Part shown: positions 16,364 to 25,432 of the stretch, piece by piece
Numbering within the stretch: position 1 is the first letter of the stretch
Layout: every line of letters starts with the position of its first letter
NCBI RefSeq assembly: GCF_015234135.1
Contig: NZ_JADGIK010000001.1
Location: forward strand, 310,001 to 374,000
Direction of reading: 5' to 3'
Source of the DNA: Faecalibacter rhinopitheci
GTDB lineage: Bacteria > Bacteroidota > Bacteroidia > Flavobacteriales > Weeksellaceae
Length of the DNA stretch: 64,000 bases
Program-made: the position numbers and the translations under genes
Notes under the pieces: generated by a model
The model's input: only the letters and a program-made list of their open reading frames with translations
Told to the model about the DNA's origin: nothing
Databases searched by the model: none

Positions 16364-17242
16364 TTATTCATGATATACACTCGGTATACGAATATTTATA
16401 CCAAGTTGATCATTTAATTTTTCTATAAAATACGTAGCATATAATTCTTCTTTTCCTTGAAGACCTTGATGAATAAAGAAATTAACTGATTGTAAACCTT
16501 TCTCTTTAAGTTGCTTTATTACTTCAATCCAATTATCTAAACGCTTATAATCAATAGGATCGTATGCACTTACGAATCGTACAAAAAGATGTGGCGAGGT
16601 TAATCTCATATGTAAGATATCTCTACGACCTGGAGTGTCTACGATAACATTAGTTATTAAATTATTTTCCAATAAAAGAGCATATTGATCAAAAATATTT
16701 TGATTCTGAAACCATTCCTCATTTCTGACTTCAATAGCAAATGGGTAACCTTTTGGAAAATTTTCTACGAAATCGATTAATCGATCTAAATCTTTAGGCT
16801 TATAATTATCATGCATTTGTAGAAAAGCTATTCCTAATTTTTCTTCGAACAAAGTTATTGCATCTAAAAAAGTCCACAATTTTTCTTTAACATTTAGTAA
16901 CCTATTGTAATGGCTAATAGTTTGCGGTACTTTTGGAAAAAATTTGAAGTCAACCGGTGTTTTATTTTTCCATGTTACAATTTGTTCTTTTTTTGGAGAA
17001 CTATAAAAAGTACCATTCATTTCTATCGCATTAAATTGAGTAGAATAATAGGTTAATTCATCTTTTGTTTTCGGAGGAAAAAATCCTTTTAAATCTTGTT
17101 TTGACCAACGAGCTGCACCTACATACACTTCAAAAGTTGTATCCTTTTGTTTAAATTTCTCTAAAATCTTAAATGTATCTAGCGGTATTGGTGGCAATTT
17201 AAAATCAATTCCGTTTATACTTTCTACTTTTCCAAACTTCAT
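16364..17242 (-). CDS. DUF72 (YecE-like) TIM-barrel protein
   Basis: The 292-residue protein contains the DUF72 landmarks VYVGAARWSKQDLKGFFPP, YYSTQFNAIEMNGTFYSSP, FFPKVPQTISHYNRL, FAIEVRNEEWF and MRLTSPHLFVRF. The family forms a TIM barrel of unknown activity. It is transcribed divergently from htpG; the 126-base gap between them contains an eight-base inverted repeat. Length is normal for the family. Confidence 0.88.
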   Translation of the reverse strand: MKFGKVESINGIDFKLPPIPLDTFKILEKFKQKDTTFEVYVGAARWSKQDLKGFFPPKTKDELTYYSTQFNAIEMNGTFYSSPKKEQIVTWKNKTPVDFKFFPKVPQTISHYNRLLNVKEKLWTFLDAITLFEEKLGIAFLQMHDNYKPKDLDRLIDFVENFPKGYPFAIEVRNEEWFQNQNIFDQYALLLENNLITNVIVDTPGRRDILHMRLTSPHLFVRFVSAYDPIDYKRLDNWIEVIKQLKEKGLQSVNFFIHQGLQGKEELYATYFIEKLNDQLGINIRIPSVYHE

Positions 17243-17303
17243 TCTGACTAAATTTTGATAAAAATACAGTTTTTAACGATTGATTTGGGACAAAATGTCA
17301 TAT

Positions 17304-17325
17304 AAATCCGAATGGTATCGGATTT
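17304..17325. promoter_or_regulatory. Perfect inverted repeat in the htpG/DUF72 divergent promoter region
   Basis: AAATCCGA (17304-17311), a six-base spacer, then TCGGATTT (17318-17325), 43 bases before the htpG start codon. A second short palindrome (GACA, AAA, TGTC) lies about ten bases upstream. It is a candidate operator; the protein that binds it is unknown. Confidence 0.4.
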
Positions 17326-17368
17326 GAGTATTAATTAATATCAATTATTTATAAAAAAACTTAATATA

Positions 17369-19246
17369 ATGAACAAAGGAAGTATTAATGTATCGGTGGA
17401 AAATATCTTTCCGTTAATTAAAAAATTCTTATACTCTGATCACGAGATCTTTTTACGCGAATTAGTTTCAAATGCAACAGATGCTACGTTAAAATTAAAG
17501 CATTTAACAAATATCGGAGAAGCAAAAGTTGAATATGGAGAGCCAAAAATTGAGGTAAAAATCAATAAAGAAAATTCAACTTTACATATTATTGACCAAG
17601 GACTTGGTATGACAGCTGAAGAGGTGGAAAAATATATCAACCAAGTTGCTTTTTCTGGTGCAGAAGAATTTATTAATAAGCATAAAGATGCTGATGGAAT
17701 TATAGGTCATTTTGGGTTAGGTTTTTATTCTGCTTTTATGGTAGCGGACAAAGTAGAAATTATCACTAAATCTTTCAAAGATGAACCTGCAGCACATTGG
17801 ACGTGTGATGGTTCTCCAGAATTTACATTAGATGTAGCTGATAAAACAGATCGTGGTACTGAAATTATCTTACATATCGCTGAAGATTCTAAAGAATTCT
17901 TGGATGAGTGGAAAATCCGTGAACTTTTAACAAAGTATAATAAATTTATGCCTGTTCCAATTAAATTTGGAACACGTAAAGAAACATTACCATTACCAGA
18001 AGGAGCAGCTGAAGATGCAAAAGCAGAAGAAATAGAAGTTGATGATATCATTAATAACCCTACTCCAGCTTGGACGAAAGCCCCCTCTGATTTAACAGAA
18101 GAAGATTATTCAAAATTCTACCGTGAATTGTATCCAATGCAATTTGAGGATCCATTATTCCATATTCATTTAAATGTAGATTATCCGTTTAATTTAACTG
18201 GAATATTATTCTTTCCTAAATTAGGTAACAACATTAATATTGATAAAGATAAAATTCAATTATATCAAAACCAAGTGTTTGTAACAGATGAAGTAAAAGG
18301 AATTGTACCTGACTTCTTAATGTTATTACGTGGTGTAATTGATTCACCAGATATTCCGTTAAATGTTTCTCGTTCATACTTACAAGCTGACGGAGCAGTG
18401 AAAAAAATATCGGCTCACATTACCAAGAAAGTAGCAGATAAAATGGGTTCTCTAATTACTCAAAATCGTGAAGATTATGAGCAAAAATGGAACGACATTA
18501 AAGTTGTTATAGAATATGGTATGGTAACAGAAGATAAATTTTTTGAAAAATCTGACAAGTTTGCCTTATACCCTACAACAGACGGTAAATACTATACTTG
18601 GTCTGAATTAGAAGATAGAATCAAAGTAAATCAAACAGATAAAAATGGTAAAACTGTAGTCCTTTATTCAACGGATAAAGATGCACAAGATCAATATATC
18701 CAAATTGCTAATGAAAAAGGTTATGAAGTTATTTTCTTAGACTCTCCTATTTCGGCTCATCTAATCCAAAAATTAGAAGGATTAAAAGAAAATGTAACGT
18801 TTGCTCGTGTAGATGCTGATCATATTAATAACTTAATTGATAAAGATGAAGTTAAGATTTCAAAATTATCTGACGAAGATAAAGAGAAGTTAAAAACTCA
18901 AATTACAGAAGGAATTGATAATAAATCTTACACAGTACAATTAGAAGATTTATCTGCAACTGATGCTCCATTTATTATTACACAATCAGAATTTATGCGT
19001 CGTATGAAAGATATGCAAGCTACTGGAGGTGCAAATATGTTTGGTATGGGAAGTTTTCCTGAAATGTATAATGTTGTAGTGAATGCAAATTCAGATTTAG
19101 CTTCACAAATTCTAAGCAAAGAAAATGATGATGAACGCAAGGAAATAATCTCACATGCATTAGATCTGGCAAAATTATCTCAAGGATTGTTAAAAGGTAA
19201 AGAATTAACAAATTTTATCAATCAAAGTTTCAATAAAATTAAATAA
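17369..19246 (+). CDS. htpG: HtpG, Hsp90-family molecular chaperone
   Basis: The 625-residue protein has the GHKL ATPase domain: FLRELVSNATDATLK (Glu and Asn for ATP/Mg), DQGLGMT and GHFGLGFYSAFMVAD. The middle domain has LNVSRSYLQ with the catalytic Arg. The C-terminal dimerisation domain includes a Met-rich loop (RRMKDMQATGGANMFGMG). It ends without the eukaryotic MEEVD tail. Length matches the Bacteroidota form. A terminator follows at once, so it is monocistronic. Confidence 0.96.
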   Translation: MNKGSINVSVENIFPLIKKFLYSDHEIFLRELVSNATDATLKLKHLTNIGEAKVEYGEPKIEVKINKENSTLHIIDQGLGMTAEEVEKYINQVAFSGAEEFINKHKDADGIIGHFGLGFYSAFMVADKVEIITKSFKDEPAAHWTCDGSPEFTLDVADKTDRGTEIILHIAEDSKEFLDEWKIRELLTKYNKFMPVPIKFGTRKETLPLPEGAAEDAKAEEIEVDDIINNPTPAWTKAPSDLTEEDYSKFYRELYPMQFEDPLFHIHLNVDYPFNLTGILFFPKLGNNINIDKDKIQLYQNQVFVTDEVKGIVPDFLMLLRGVIDSPDIPLNVSRSYLQADGAVKKISAHITKKVADKMGSLITQNREDYEQKWNDIKVVIEYGMVTEDKFFEKSDKFALYPTTDGKYYTWSELEDRIKVNQTDKNGKTVVLYSTDKDAQDQYIQIANEKGYEVIFLDSPISAHLIQKLEGLKENVTFARVDADHINNLIDKDEVKISKLSDEDKEKLKTQITEGIDNKSYTVQLEDLSATDAPFIITQSEFMRRMKDMQATGGANMFGMGSFPEMYNVVVNANSDLASQILSKENDDERKEIISHALDLAKLSQGLLKGKELTNFINQSFNKIK

Positions 19247-19270
19247 GGTTTAAAACCAGATAATTACTAT

Positions 19271-19300
19271 AATCCTGCTTATTATTAAGCAGGATTTTTT
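19271..19300 (+). terminator. Terminator of htpG
   Basis: A ten-base perfect stem (AATCCTGCTT with AAGCAGGATT) and six-base loop are followed by a T-run. Confidence 0.85.
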
Positions 19301-19411
19301 ATTACTGAAATTCTATATTGATGTGTTAAATTATGATATTTTATGTATAAATATTTTTAATATATGATATTTGTCATTAAATTTACAATAGAAATAAAAA
19401 TAATCGTTCTC

Positions 19412-19564
19412 TTCTTTAAAATTATTGGAGGTTTTAAAACAGAACATTTTAAAAGTTATTTATATTTCTAATTGAAATTACAGCATAATTAAGATTATAA
19501 CTTAAAATGTTATTATTTTCATTATCAAATTTCTAAAAGGATGTCAAGTAATTGACATCCTTTT
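19412..19564 (+). ncRNA. Candidate noncoding RNA cassette 1 of 3
   Basis: It begins with TTCTTTAAAATTATTG and ends in a hairpin at 19535-19564: stem GGATGTCAA/TTGACATCC extended by four A-T pairs, with GTAA (GNRA) tetraloop and a T-run. It contains no open frame. Compared with cassettes 2 and 3 the stem has a compensatory G-C for T-A change, which points to selection on RNA pairing. Its interior is only weakly alike. The function is unknown. Confidence 0.45.
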
Positions 19565-19575
19565 ACACCCGAAAG

Positions 19576-19771
19576 TTCTTTGTAATTGTCAAATAGATTA
19601 TCTGTAAATCATGTGTATTTACTTCGGAAGATAAAATTTTATAGAATTAAAATTTGAGGTGCATTTAATCCATCAAATGACAATTTATTTTTATATATAG
19701 AACCTATACAATTACTATATTAATTATATATAGTATTTGGAAAGGATTTCAAGTAATTGAAATCCTTTTTT
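19576..19771 (+). ncRNA. Candidate noncoding RNA cassette 2 of 3
   Basis: It starts 11 bases after the first hairpin with TTCTTTGTAATTG and ends in the hairpin at 19741-19771 (GGATTTCAA, GTAA loop, TTGAAATCC, then T6). A segment around 19687-19716 (TATATATAGAACCTATACAAT) matches 23 of 30 positions in cassette 3 at a similar distance from the hairpin. There is no open frame. Confidence 0.45.
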
Positions 19772-19779
19772 ATAAGAAG

Positions 19780-19997
19780 TTCTTTAAAATTGATGAGTTA
19801 ATGATATGGTATTTAACTAAATAATTATAATAAATTTTATTAAGAGAATAATTTCCTGAGTAAACTTTCTTATTATAGAAGTAATTAATAAACAATTAAT
19901 TTATCAATTAATGTTATATATAGAGCGAATACAATAATTAAATTCATTATTGGATTAAGTTTTTGGGAAGGATTTCAAGCAATTGAAATCCTTTTTT
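19780..19997 (+). ncRNA. Candidate noncoding RNA cassette 3 of 3
   Basis: It starts nine bases after the second T-run with TTCTTTAAAATTGATG and ends in the hairpin at 19968-19997 (GGATTTCAA, GCAA loop, TTGAAATCC, then T6). The tetraloop differs from cassettes 1 and 2 but stays GNRA. The next element is the sdh terminator, so the array ends here. Confidence 0.45.
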
Positions 19998-20002
19998 GTA
20001 AA

Positions 20003-20033
20003 AAAAAAGGTGTAGAATAAATCTACACCTTTT
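20003..20033 (-). terminator. Terminator of the sdhCAB operon
   Basis: A 13-base perfect stem (AAAAAGGTGTAGA with TCTACACCTTTTT) has a five-base loop; the minus-strand tail is T-rich. Confidence 0.85.
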
Positions 20034-20059
20034 TAAGTATTATATCGAATGATTTCGAA

Positions 20060-20836
20060 TTAAGCCATTTCTTCAGAAGTAATTTTAGCTGATAAGAACT
20101 CACGGTTCATACGAGCGATATTTTCTAAAGAGATTCCTTTAGGACATTCAACTTCACAAGCTCCTGTATTAGTACAGTTACCGAAACCTTCCAAGTCCAT
20201 TTGAGCAACCATTTTCTGTGCACGACGAGAAGCTTCTACTTTACCTTGTGGTAATAATGCAAATTGAGAAACTTTAGCACCTACGAATAACATCGCAGAA
20301 CCATTTTTACAAGTTGCAACACAAGCACCACAACCAATACATGTTGCAGCATCAAAAGCGTCATCAGCAGCTTTCTTGTTGATTGGAATAGCGTTAGCAT
20401 CAACTGTACGTCCTGAAGTATTTACAGAAACATAAGCACCTGCTTGTTGGATACGGTCAAAAGATGAACGGTCAACCATTAAATCTTTGATTACAGGGAA
20501 TGCAGCAGATCTCCAAGGCTCGATGTAAATTGTCTCACCATCTTTGAACATACGCATGTGTAATTGACATGTAGTAACTCCAGAATCAGGTCCATGTGCT
20601 TGTCCATTAATGAATAAAGAACACATACCACAGATTCCTTCACGACAGTCGTGGTCAAAAGCAACTGGTTCTTTACCTTCTTCGATTAATTGCTCGTTTA
20701 ATAAATCAAGCATTTCTAAGAAAGAAGAGTCAGTCGAAACATCTTTTAGAGAATATGTTTCCATTTTCCCTTGGTCATTAGCGTTTTTTTGACGCCAAAT
20801 TTTCAGTGTAATACTGATATTTTTTGATGATGCCAT
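20060..20836 (-). CDS. sdhB: Succinate dehydrogenase / fumarate reductase iron-sulfur subunit
   Basis: The 258-residue subunit passes electrons from the flavin to quinone. It shows the [2Fe-2S] ligands Cys64, Cys69, Cys72 and Cys90 (CREGICGMC ... TTC), then [11 protein letters not shown] and [15 protein letters not shown] for the [4Fe-4S] and [3Fe-4S] clusters. It is the last gene of sdhCAB, 62 bases after sdhA, on the cytoplasmic face of complex II. Length is normal for the Bacteroidota diheme enzyme. Confidence 0.96.
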   Translation of the reverse strand: MASSKNISITLKIWRQKNANDQGKMETYSLKDVSTDSSFLEMLDLLNEQLIEEGKEPVAFDHDCREGICGMCSLFINGQAHGPDSGVTTCQLHMRMFKDGETIYIEPWRSAAFPVIKDLMVDRSSFDRIQQAGAYVSVNTSGRTVDANAIPINKKAADDAFDAATCIGCGACVATCKNGSAMLFVGAKVSQFALLPQGKVEASRRAQKMVAQMDLEGFGNCTNTGACEVECPKGISLENIARMNREFLSAKITSEEMA

Positions 20837-20898
20837 ATTATTTTAAGATATTTTGACATTTAGTTGAGTTCAAAAATAAACTCAATTAAATGATTTAA

Positions 20899-22911
20899 TT
20901 ATTTGTAACTACGAGCTTTTAACTCAATAAATTTGTATTCTAACATTTCTTTGTGTAGAACCTCTTGGTTGATATCTTTTCCTTTATATTCCCAAGCAGC
21001 TACATAAGCAAAGTTTTCGTCATCACGTAAAGCTTCTCCTTCTGGTGTTTGGTAATCTTCACGGAAGTGTCCACCACAAGATTCATTACGGTGTAATGCA
21101 TCAATCGCCATTAATTGACCTAATTCTAAGAAATCTGCAACACGTCCAGCTTTTTCTAATTCAGAATTTAATTCGTCAACTTTTCCTGGAACTTTTACAT
21201 CACGATAGAATTCTTCACGTAAAGCTGCAATTTCAGCAATAGCTTCTTGTAAACCTTTTACATTACGAGCCATACCAACTTTATTCCACATAATGATACC
21301 TAAACGTTTATGGAAGTGATCCACAGATTTAGTACCGTTATTATTTACGAAGAAGTTTAATTGATCTTTAACAGCTTTTTCAGCAGCATCAAATTCTGGA
21401 GTATTTGTAGGGATTTTACCTGTACGAATATCAGAAGCTAAGTAATCAGCGATTGTATAAGGTAATACAAAATAACCATCAGCTAAACCTTGCATTAATG
21501 CAGAAGCTCCTAAACGGTTTGCACCGTGATCAGAGAAGTTAGCTTCACCAGCTACGAAACATCCAGGGATTGTAGACATTAAGTTGTAATCTACCCATAC
21601 TCCACCCATTGTATAGTGAATCGCTGGGTAAATACGCATTGGATTTTCATAAGGATTTTCATCTGTAATTTTCCAGTACATTTGGAATAAGTTACCATAT
21701 TTCTCCTCAATCCATTGTTTACCTAATCTTTCGATTTCAGCATCTGATGGATTTTGATCTCCATTTGCAAAGGCTACTTCTTTACCTTTCTTTTTAATTT
21801 CGTGAGTAAAGTCTAAGTATACACCTTCTCCTGTTTCGTTTGCTTCAATACCGTAACCTGCATCAGAACGTTCTTTAGCAGCACGAGATGCAACGTCACG
21901 AGGTACTAAGTTACCAAATGCTGGGTAACGACGCTCTAAGTAGTAATCTCTGTCTTCCTCTTTGATATCTTTTGCTTTTAACTTTCCTGCACGGATAGCT
22001 TCAGCATCTTCTTTTTTCTTAGGAACCCAAATACGTCCAGAGTTACGTAATGATTCAGACATTAACGTTAACTTAGACTGATTTGTTCCGTGAATTGGAA
22101 TACAAGTAGGGTGAATTTGTACATAACAAGGGTTAGCGAATAATGCACCTTGTTTGTGAATTTTCCATGCTGCAGTAACATTAGATCCCATTGCATTAGA
22201 CGATAAGAAATATACGTTACCGTAACCTCCTGTCGCAATTACAACTGCGTGAGCTGAATGTCTTTCAATTTCACCTGTAACCATGTTACGAGCGATAATA
22301 CCACGAGCTTTTCCATCAACAATTACTAATTCTAACATTTCGTGACGGTTGTACATCTCGATATGTCCTAAGTGAATTTGGTGATTCATTGCTGAATAAG
22401 CACCCAATAATAATTGTTGTCCTGTTTGACCTTTTGCGTAGAATGTACGAGAAACCTGTACCCCACCAAAAGAACGGTTATCTAATAACCCACCATAATC
22501 ACGTGCAAAAGGAACCCCTTGCATAACACATTGGTCGATAATGTTACCAGAAACTTCAGCTAAACGATAAACGTTTGACTCACGTGCGCGGTAATCACCC
22601 CCTTTTATAGTGTCATAGAATAAACGGTAGATAGAGTCATTATCTCCTTTGTAATTTTTAGCAGCATTTACCCCACCTTGCGCAGCAATAGAGTGTGCAC
22701 GACGTGGAGAATCTTGGTAACAGAAAGCTTTCACTTTGTATCCTAGCTCTGCTAATGTAGCAGCTGCAGAACCTCCAGCTAAACCAGTACCAACAACAAT
22801 AACATCAATTTTATCACGGTTATTAGGAGCTACTAAATTTAAGTGAGCTTTATGCTCGCTCCATTGATTTGCGATATCTCCTTTAGGAGTTTTAGAATTT
22901 AAAATACTCAT
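20899..22911 (-). CDS. sdhA: Succinate dehydrogenase / fumarate reductase flavoprotein subunit
   Basis: The 670-residue subunit oxidises succinate to fumarate in the TCA cycle. [19 protein letters not shown] is the FAD dinucleotide fold, and [15 protein letters not shown] includes the His that carries covalent FAD. HPTCIP and the C-terminal [13 protein letters not shown] supply active-site residues. Length and family match the class B (diheme, single-cytochrome) complex II of Bacteroidota and epsilon-proteobacteria. It is the middle gene of sdhCAB, 11 bases after sdhC. Confidence 0.96.
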   Translation of the reverse strand: MSILNSKTPKGDIANQWSEHKAHLNLVAPNNRDKIDVIVVGTGLAGGSAAATLAELGYKVKAFCYQDSPRRAHSIAAQGGVNAAKNYKGDNDSIYRLFYDTIKGGDYRARESNVYRLAEVSGNIIDQCVMQGVPFARDYGGLLDNRSFGGVQVSRTFYAKGQTGQQLLLGAYSAMNHQIHLGHIEMYNRHEMLELVIVDGKARGIIARNMVTGEIERHSAHAVVIATGGYGNVYFLSSNAMGSNVTAAWKIHKQGALFANPCYVQIHPTCIPIHGTNQSKLTLMSESLRNSGRIWVPKKKEDAEAIRAGKLKAKDIKEEDRDYYLERRYPAFGNLVPRDVASRAAKERSDAGYGIEANETGEGVYLDFTHEIKKKGKEVAFANGDQNPSDAEIERLGKQWIEEKYGNLFQMYWKITDENPYENPMRIYPAIHYTMGGVWVDYNLMSTIPGCFVAGEANFSDHGANRLGASALMQGLADGYFVLPYTIADYLASDIRTGKIPTNTPEFDAAEKAVKDQLNFFVNNNGTKSVDHFHKRLGIIMWNKVGMARNVKGLQEAIAEIAALREEFYRDVKVPGKVDELNSELEKAGRVADFLELGQLMAIDALHRNESCGGHFREDYQTPEGEALRDDENFAYVAAWEYKGKDINQEVLHKEMLEYKFIELKARSYK

Positions 22912-22922
22912 TTCTCTTGATA

Positions 22923-23603
22923 TTATAAGTTATTAACAAAATGGTAAATAGCAATAACGATAAAACCTGCTGGAATTAGGATTGAATACCATTTTCCGAA
23001 AGCTACAATACATGGTGTGTATTTAGCATGTCTAGCTCCAATAGATTGGAAAGCAGAAGCAAAACCATGTTGTAAGTGTAATGATAAAAATACAAATGCA
23101 ACAACGTATAATACTAATGTAATAACAGAAGTAAATACATGGTTTACGTGATCCATAAAGAAGTTACCTTGACCAAAGTTAGGATCTACATTCACATAAT
23201 GTGCGTTGATTGTAGGTACCCAAAATTGCCATAAGTGAACTAATAAAAATAATAATACAACCGCTCCAGAGATAATCATATTTCTTGACATCCAAGTAGA
23301 GTTAGCAGCACCATTATATTTAGCATAAGCTACTGGTCCACGTGCTTTTTTGTTTTGAATTTCTAATACAAATCCCATTACGAAGTGGTAAACCACCCCA
23401 ATTAACAAGATTGGTTGCATTACAAATTGAATAATCGGGTTAGCGCTCATAAAAGCTGAAACCTCGTTAAACCCATCAGGATAAATTACTGATAAGGCAT
23501 TAATCACGAAATGTTGTAACAAGAACACGATTAAAAATAACGCTGATAGCGCCATCGCGAACTTCTTACCAATCGAAGACTTTAGTAATGATTCATTTGC
23601 CAT
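22923..23603 (-). CDS. sdhC: Succinate dehydrogenase cytochrome b subunit
   Basis: The 226-residue protein has five hydrophobic helices and conserved heme-ligand histidines (HFVINAL, YHFVMGF, HLWQFW, HLQHGF). This marks the single-polypeptide diheme anchor (TIGR02046, class B complex II), so no separate sdhD is expected. It is the first gene of the operon and has a good promoter (TTG at 23666-23668, 21 bases, TAAATTTG at 23637-23644, minus strand). Confidence 0.93.
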   Translation of the reverse strand: MANESLLKSSIGKKFAMALSALFLIVFLLQHFVINALSVIYPDGFNEVSAFMSANPIIQFVMQPILLIGVVYHFVMGFVLEIQNKKARGPVAYAKYNGAANSTWMSRNMIISGAVVLLFLLVHLWQFWVPTINAHYVNVDPNFGQGNFFMDHVNHVFTSVITLVLYVVAFVFLSLHLQHGFASAFQSIGARHAKYTPCIVAFGKWYSILIPAGFIVIAIYHFVNNL

Positions 23604-23636
23604 AAAGCAATACGTTTAATTTTTTAGATATTTCTA

Positions 23637-23668
23637 CAAATTTAATCAACACAAGCCGCTATGCACAA
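23637..23668 (-). promoter_or_regulatory. Promoter of sdhCAB
   Basis: Minus strand: -33 TTG (23666-23668), 21-base spacer, -7 TAAATTTG (23637-23644), 33 bases before the sdhC start codon. Confidence 0.65.
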
Positions 23669-23767
23669 TGAATTTTATCATTTAAAGACTACTTACTCTA
23701 GTTTAGAACGATTCTTATTAATAAGTTAAAGATTTACACTTTTTTATAAAAAAAAATCAAAAAAGTA

Positions 23768-23796
23768 TTGTTTATATATTATTTTCATTAGATTTG
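23768..23796 (+). promoter_or_regulatory. Promoter of a candidate small RNA
   Basis: -33 TTG (23768-23770), 18-base spacer, -7 TAGATTTG (23789-23796). The next downstream element is a terminator, not a gene. Confidence 0.6.
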
Positions 23797-23800
23797 TTGC

Positions 23801-23879
23801 TGATAAAGCAATAGCTTTTTCATAGGTTTAAGTTAGTTAGGAAATCTCCATGTCTTCGGATATGGAGATTATTTTTTTT
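23801..23879 (+). ncRNA. Candidate small RNA of about 75-80 nt (or attenuated leader of the sigma gene)
   Basis: The stretch lies between a good promoter and a strong terminator. It has a five-base hairpin near its 5' end (TTGCT, GATAA, AGCAA) and a 12-base 3' stem at 23843-23870 closed by a C(TTCG)G tetraloop and followed by T8. There is no plausible open frame. The divergent sdhC gene excludes its being another gene's terminator. It may be an independent small RNA or an attenuator before the sigma gene at 23928. Confidence 0.55.
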
Positions 23880-23927
23880 GTAACATTTTCATATTTTAGT
23901 CTACTAATAGTAAAATATAACTTTAAA

Positions 23928-24428
23928 TTGTCAACTAAGGCCACCATATTCACTAATTTGATTGAAAAAAATCAAGGGATTATTCATAAAATCTGTCGTA
24001 TATATACAGATGATGAACTATCTCATGAGGATTTATTTCAGGAAATCGTTTTACAATTATGGCGTTCATACGATAGTTTTAAAGGTGATGCAAAGTTTTC
24101 TACATGGATGTATCGGGTAAGCCTTAATACAGCTATAATTTTAATCCGTAAAAAACATAAATCTATACAAATTTCGAATTTAGAATACCAATCTTTAAAT
24201 ATAAAATCAGAAGATATAAATTCTGAAACAGAAGAGCAACTACAACTCCTCTATGCCGCTATTAAAATGTTAAATAACATGGAAAGAGCGTTAGTATTGA
24301 TGTATTTGGATGATCTACCTTATAAAGAAATCGCAGAAACTATAGGAATATCGGAAGTAAATGCACGGGTTAAAATGAATAGAGTTAAACAAAAGTTGAA
24401 AGAAATTATTACTAAAATAGATCAATAA
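23928..24428 (+). CDS. ECF-type RNA polymerase sigma factor
   Basis: The protein has region 2 (DELSHEDLFQEIVLQLWRSY, then FSTWMYRVSLNTAI) and region 4 (LPYKEIAETIGISEVNARVKMNRVKQKL). The frame is open upstream to an ATG at 23850, but that codon lies inside the small-RNA terminator stem. The TTG at 23928 gives MSTKATIFTNLIEKNQGIIHK, which aligns with the usual N-terminus of Bacteroidota sigma factors. It overlaps the next gene by one base, so the downstream membrane protein is probably its partner. Confidence 0.85.
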   Translation: MSTKATIFTNLIEKNQGIIHKICRIYTDDELSHEDLFQEIVLQLWRSYDSFKGDAKFSTWMYRVSLNTAIILIRKKHKSIQISNLEYQSLNIKSEDINSETEEQLQLLYAAIKMLNNMERALVLMYLDDLPYKEIAETIGISEVNARVKMNRVKQKLKEIITKIDQ

Positions 24429-25060
24429 TGGAATTAGATGATTTAAAATCCGCTTGGAATTCTATTCCTGAAGAAAAAACATATAATAAGCAAGATATTT
24501 TTGATATGTTGAAGAAAAAATCTTCTTCGACAATAAAGTGGTTGTTCCTATTTACCATTTTCGAATTAGCTTTAGTTCTGTTTTTTACAATGCTTTCTAT
24601 TGCAAAAAGAAAATTAATTAACGGCGATATTATTTCGCCTAATGAAAACTTTATTTCCAATAATTATATTGTTGGTTCAGCATTTACAATTATAATCTCA
24701 GTCATATTTATCGCATATACTTATAAAACTTATCGTAAAATAAATATCAATAATTCTATTACAGATTTAATTACTCAGATTATAAAATTCAGAAAAACTA
24801 TAAATTTATTTGTATTATTTATTTTAATATCTATTATTTCTGTTTCACTACCCTATTATTATAAATTAGGACAAAATATTTACATCAATAAGCTTGGAAT
24901 TGAGCATAATACAGAAAAAATAAACACATTTGGATGGATTGCTGTTGTCGTTGCACTTGTATTTATTATTCTTATAACATCTATGTATTATGGCTTTTTA
25001 TATTGGTTTTTTCTAAGAAAATTATCACGAAATTTAATTGATTTAAAGAACATTAAATAA
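24428..25060 (+). CDS. Membrane protein coupled to the ECF sigma factor (probable anti-sigma)
   Basis: The 210-residue protein has a soluble N-terminus (MELDDLKSAWNSIPEEKTY), then four hydrophobic helices around residues 37-57, 77-97, 118-138 and 165-190. The DLKSAWN opening is common to Bacteroidota membrane proteins encoded just after an ECF sigma factor. The start overlaps the sigma stop by one base, meaning translational coupling. An anti-sigma role is inferred from context; there is no FecR or zinc anti-sigma motif. Confidence 0.7.
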   Translation: MELDDLKSAWNSIPEEKTYNKQDIFDMLKKKSSSTIKWLFLFTIFELALVLFFTMLSIAKRKLINGDIISPNENFISNNYIVGSAFTIIISVIFIAYTYKTYRKININNSITDLITQIIKFRKTINLFVLFILISIISVSLPYYYKLGQNIYINKLGIEHNTEKINTFGWIAVVVALVFIILITSMYYGFLYWFFLRKLSRNLIDLKNIK

Positions 25061-25067
25061 TTTTATA

Positions 25068-25075
25068 TACTTTTG
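25068..25075 (+). promoter_or_regulatory. -7 promoter element of the putative zinc-uptake operon
   Basis: TACTTTTG matches TAnnTTTG, seven bases before the start of the gene at 25083, so the mRNA would be nearly leaderless. No -33 element is seen at the normal distance. Confidence 0.45.
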
Positions 25076-25082
25076 CCAATAC

Positions 25083-25391
25083 ATGATAAGCAAATTAAAA
25101 CATATAATTCTAATGTTGAGTATACTGATGTCTACCTATCAGTCTATACACATCATCAGTCATGTTTTTACAAATCATGAGGATGTACAAAAAGAATTAG
25201 TTCATATCAATGATCATAAATGTAGTTTATGTCAAATTGATATGAATACATTAATTCCTATTATTACGTACGAAACCTTTACATGGTATAATTCTGATAT
25301 TAAACAAAACTTTAGTTTCTATCAAATTAATGAATTTTCTTCTACAATTCTACTCTTTTATAGCCTTAGAGCGCCCCCTTATGTGATTTAA
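25083..25391 (+). CDS. Small exported or membrane protein preceding the TonB receptor (metal-related)
   Basis: The 102-residue protein has an N-terminal hydrophobic segment (ILMLSILMSTY), His-rich stretches (HIISHVF, NHED, HINDHK), a CSLC pair (Cys47, Cys50) and a C-terminal SLRAPPYVI. The Arg-[Ala/Gly]-Pro-Pro ending also occurs in the small protein after the receptor. I know this layout from unnamed small genes beside metal-related TonB receptors in Flavobacteriia. A metal-binding periplasmic role is inference. Confidence 0.65.
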   Translation: MISKLKHIILMLSILMSTYQSIHIISHVFTNHEDVQKELVHINDHKCSLCQIDMNTLIPIITYETFTWYNSDIKQNFSFYQINEFSSTILLFYSLRAPPYVI

Positions 25392-25432
25392 TTTCAGTTT
25401 ATTTTTATTGTTTTTAATCCCATAACACATTC

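Noticed and set aside
16364-17242. DUF72 protein as an endonuclease IV or xylose isomerase relative
   Set aside because: The motifs fit DUF72/YecE throughout; no metal-binding pattern of those enzymes is visible.
19300-20000. CRISPR array or IS remnant in the htpG-sdhB gap
   Set aside because: The three repeats are single hairpins 200 bases apart, without short direct repeats, spacers, transposase fragments or terminal inverted repeats.
23850-23927. Sigma-factor start at ATG 23850
   Set aside because: The ATG is inside the C(TTCG)G terminator stem and the added residues are hydrophobic and unlike sigma N-termini.
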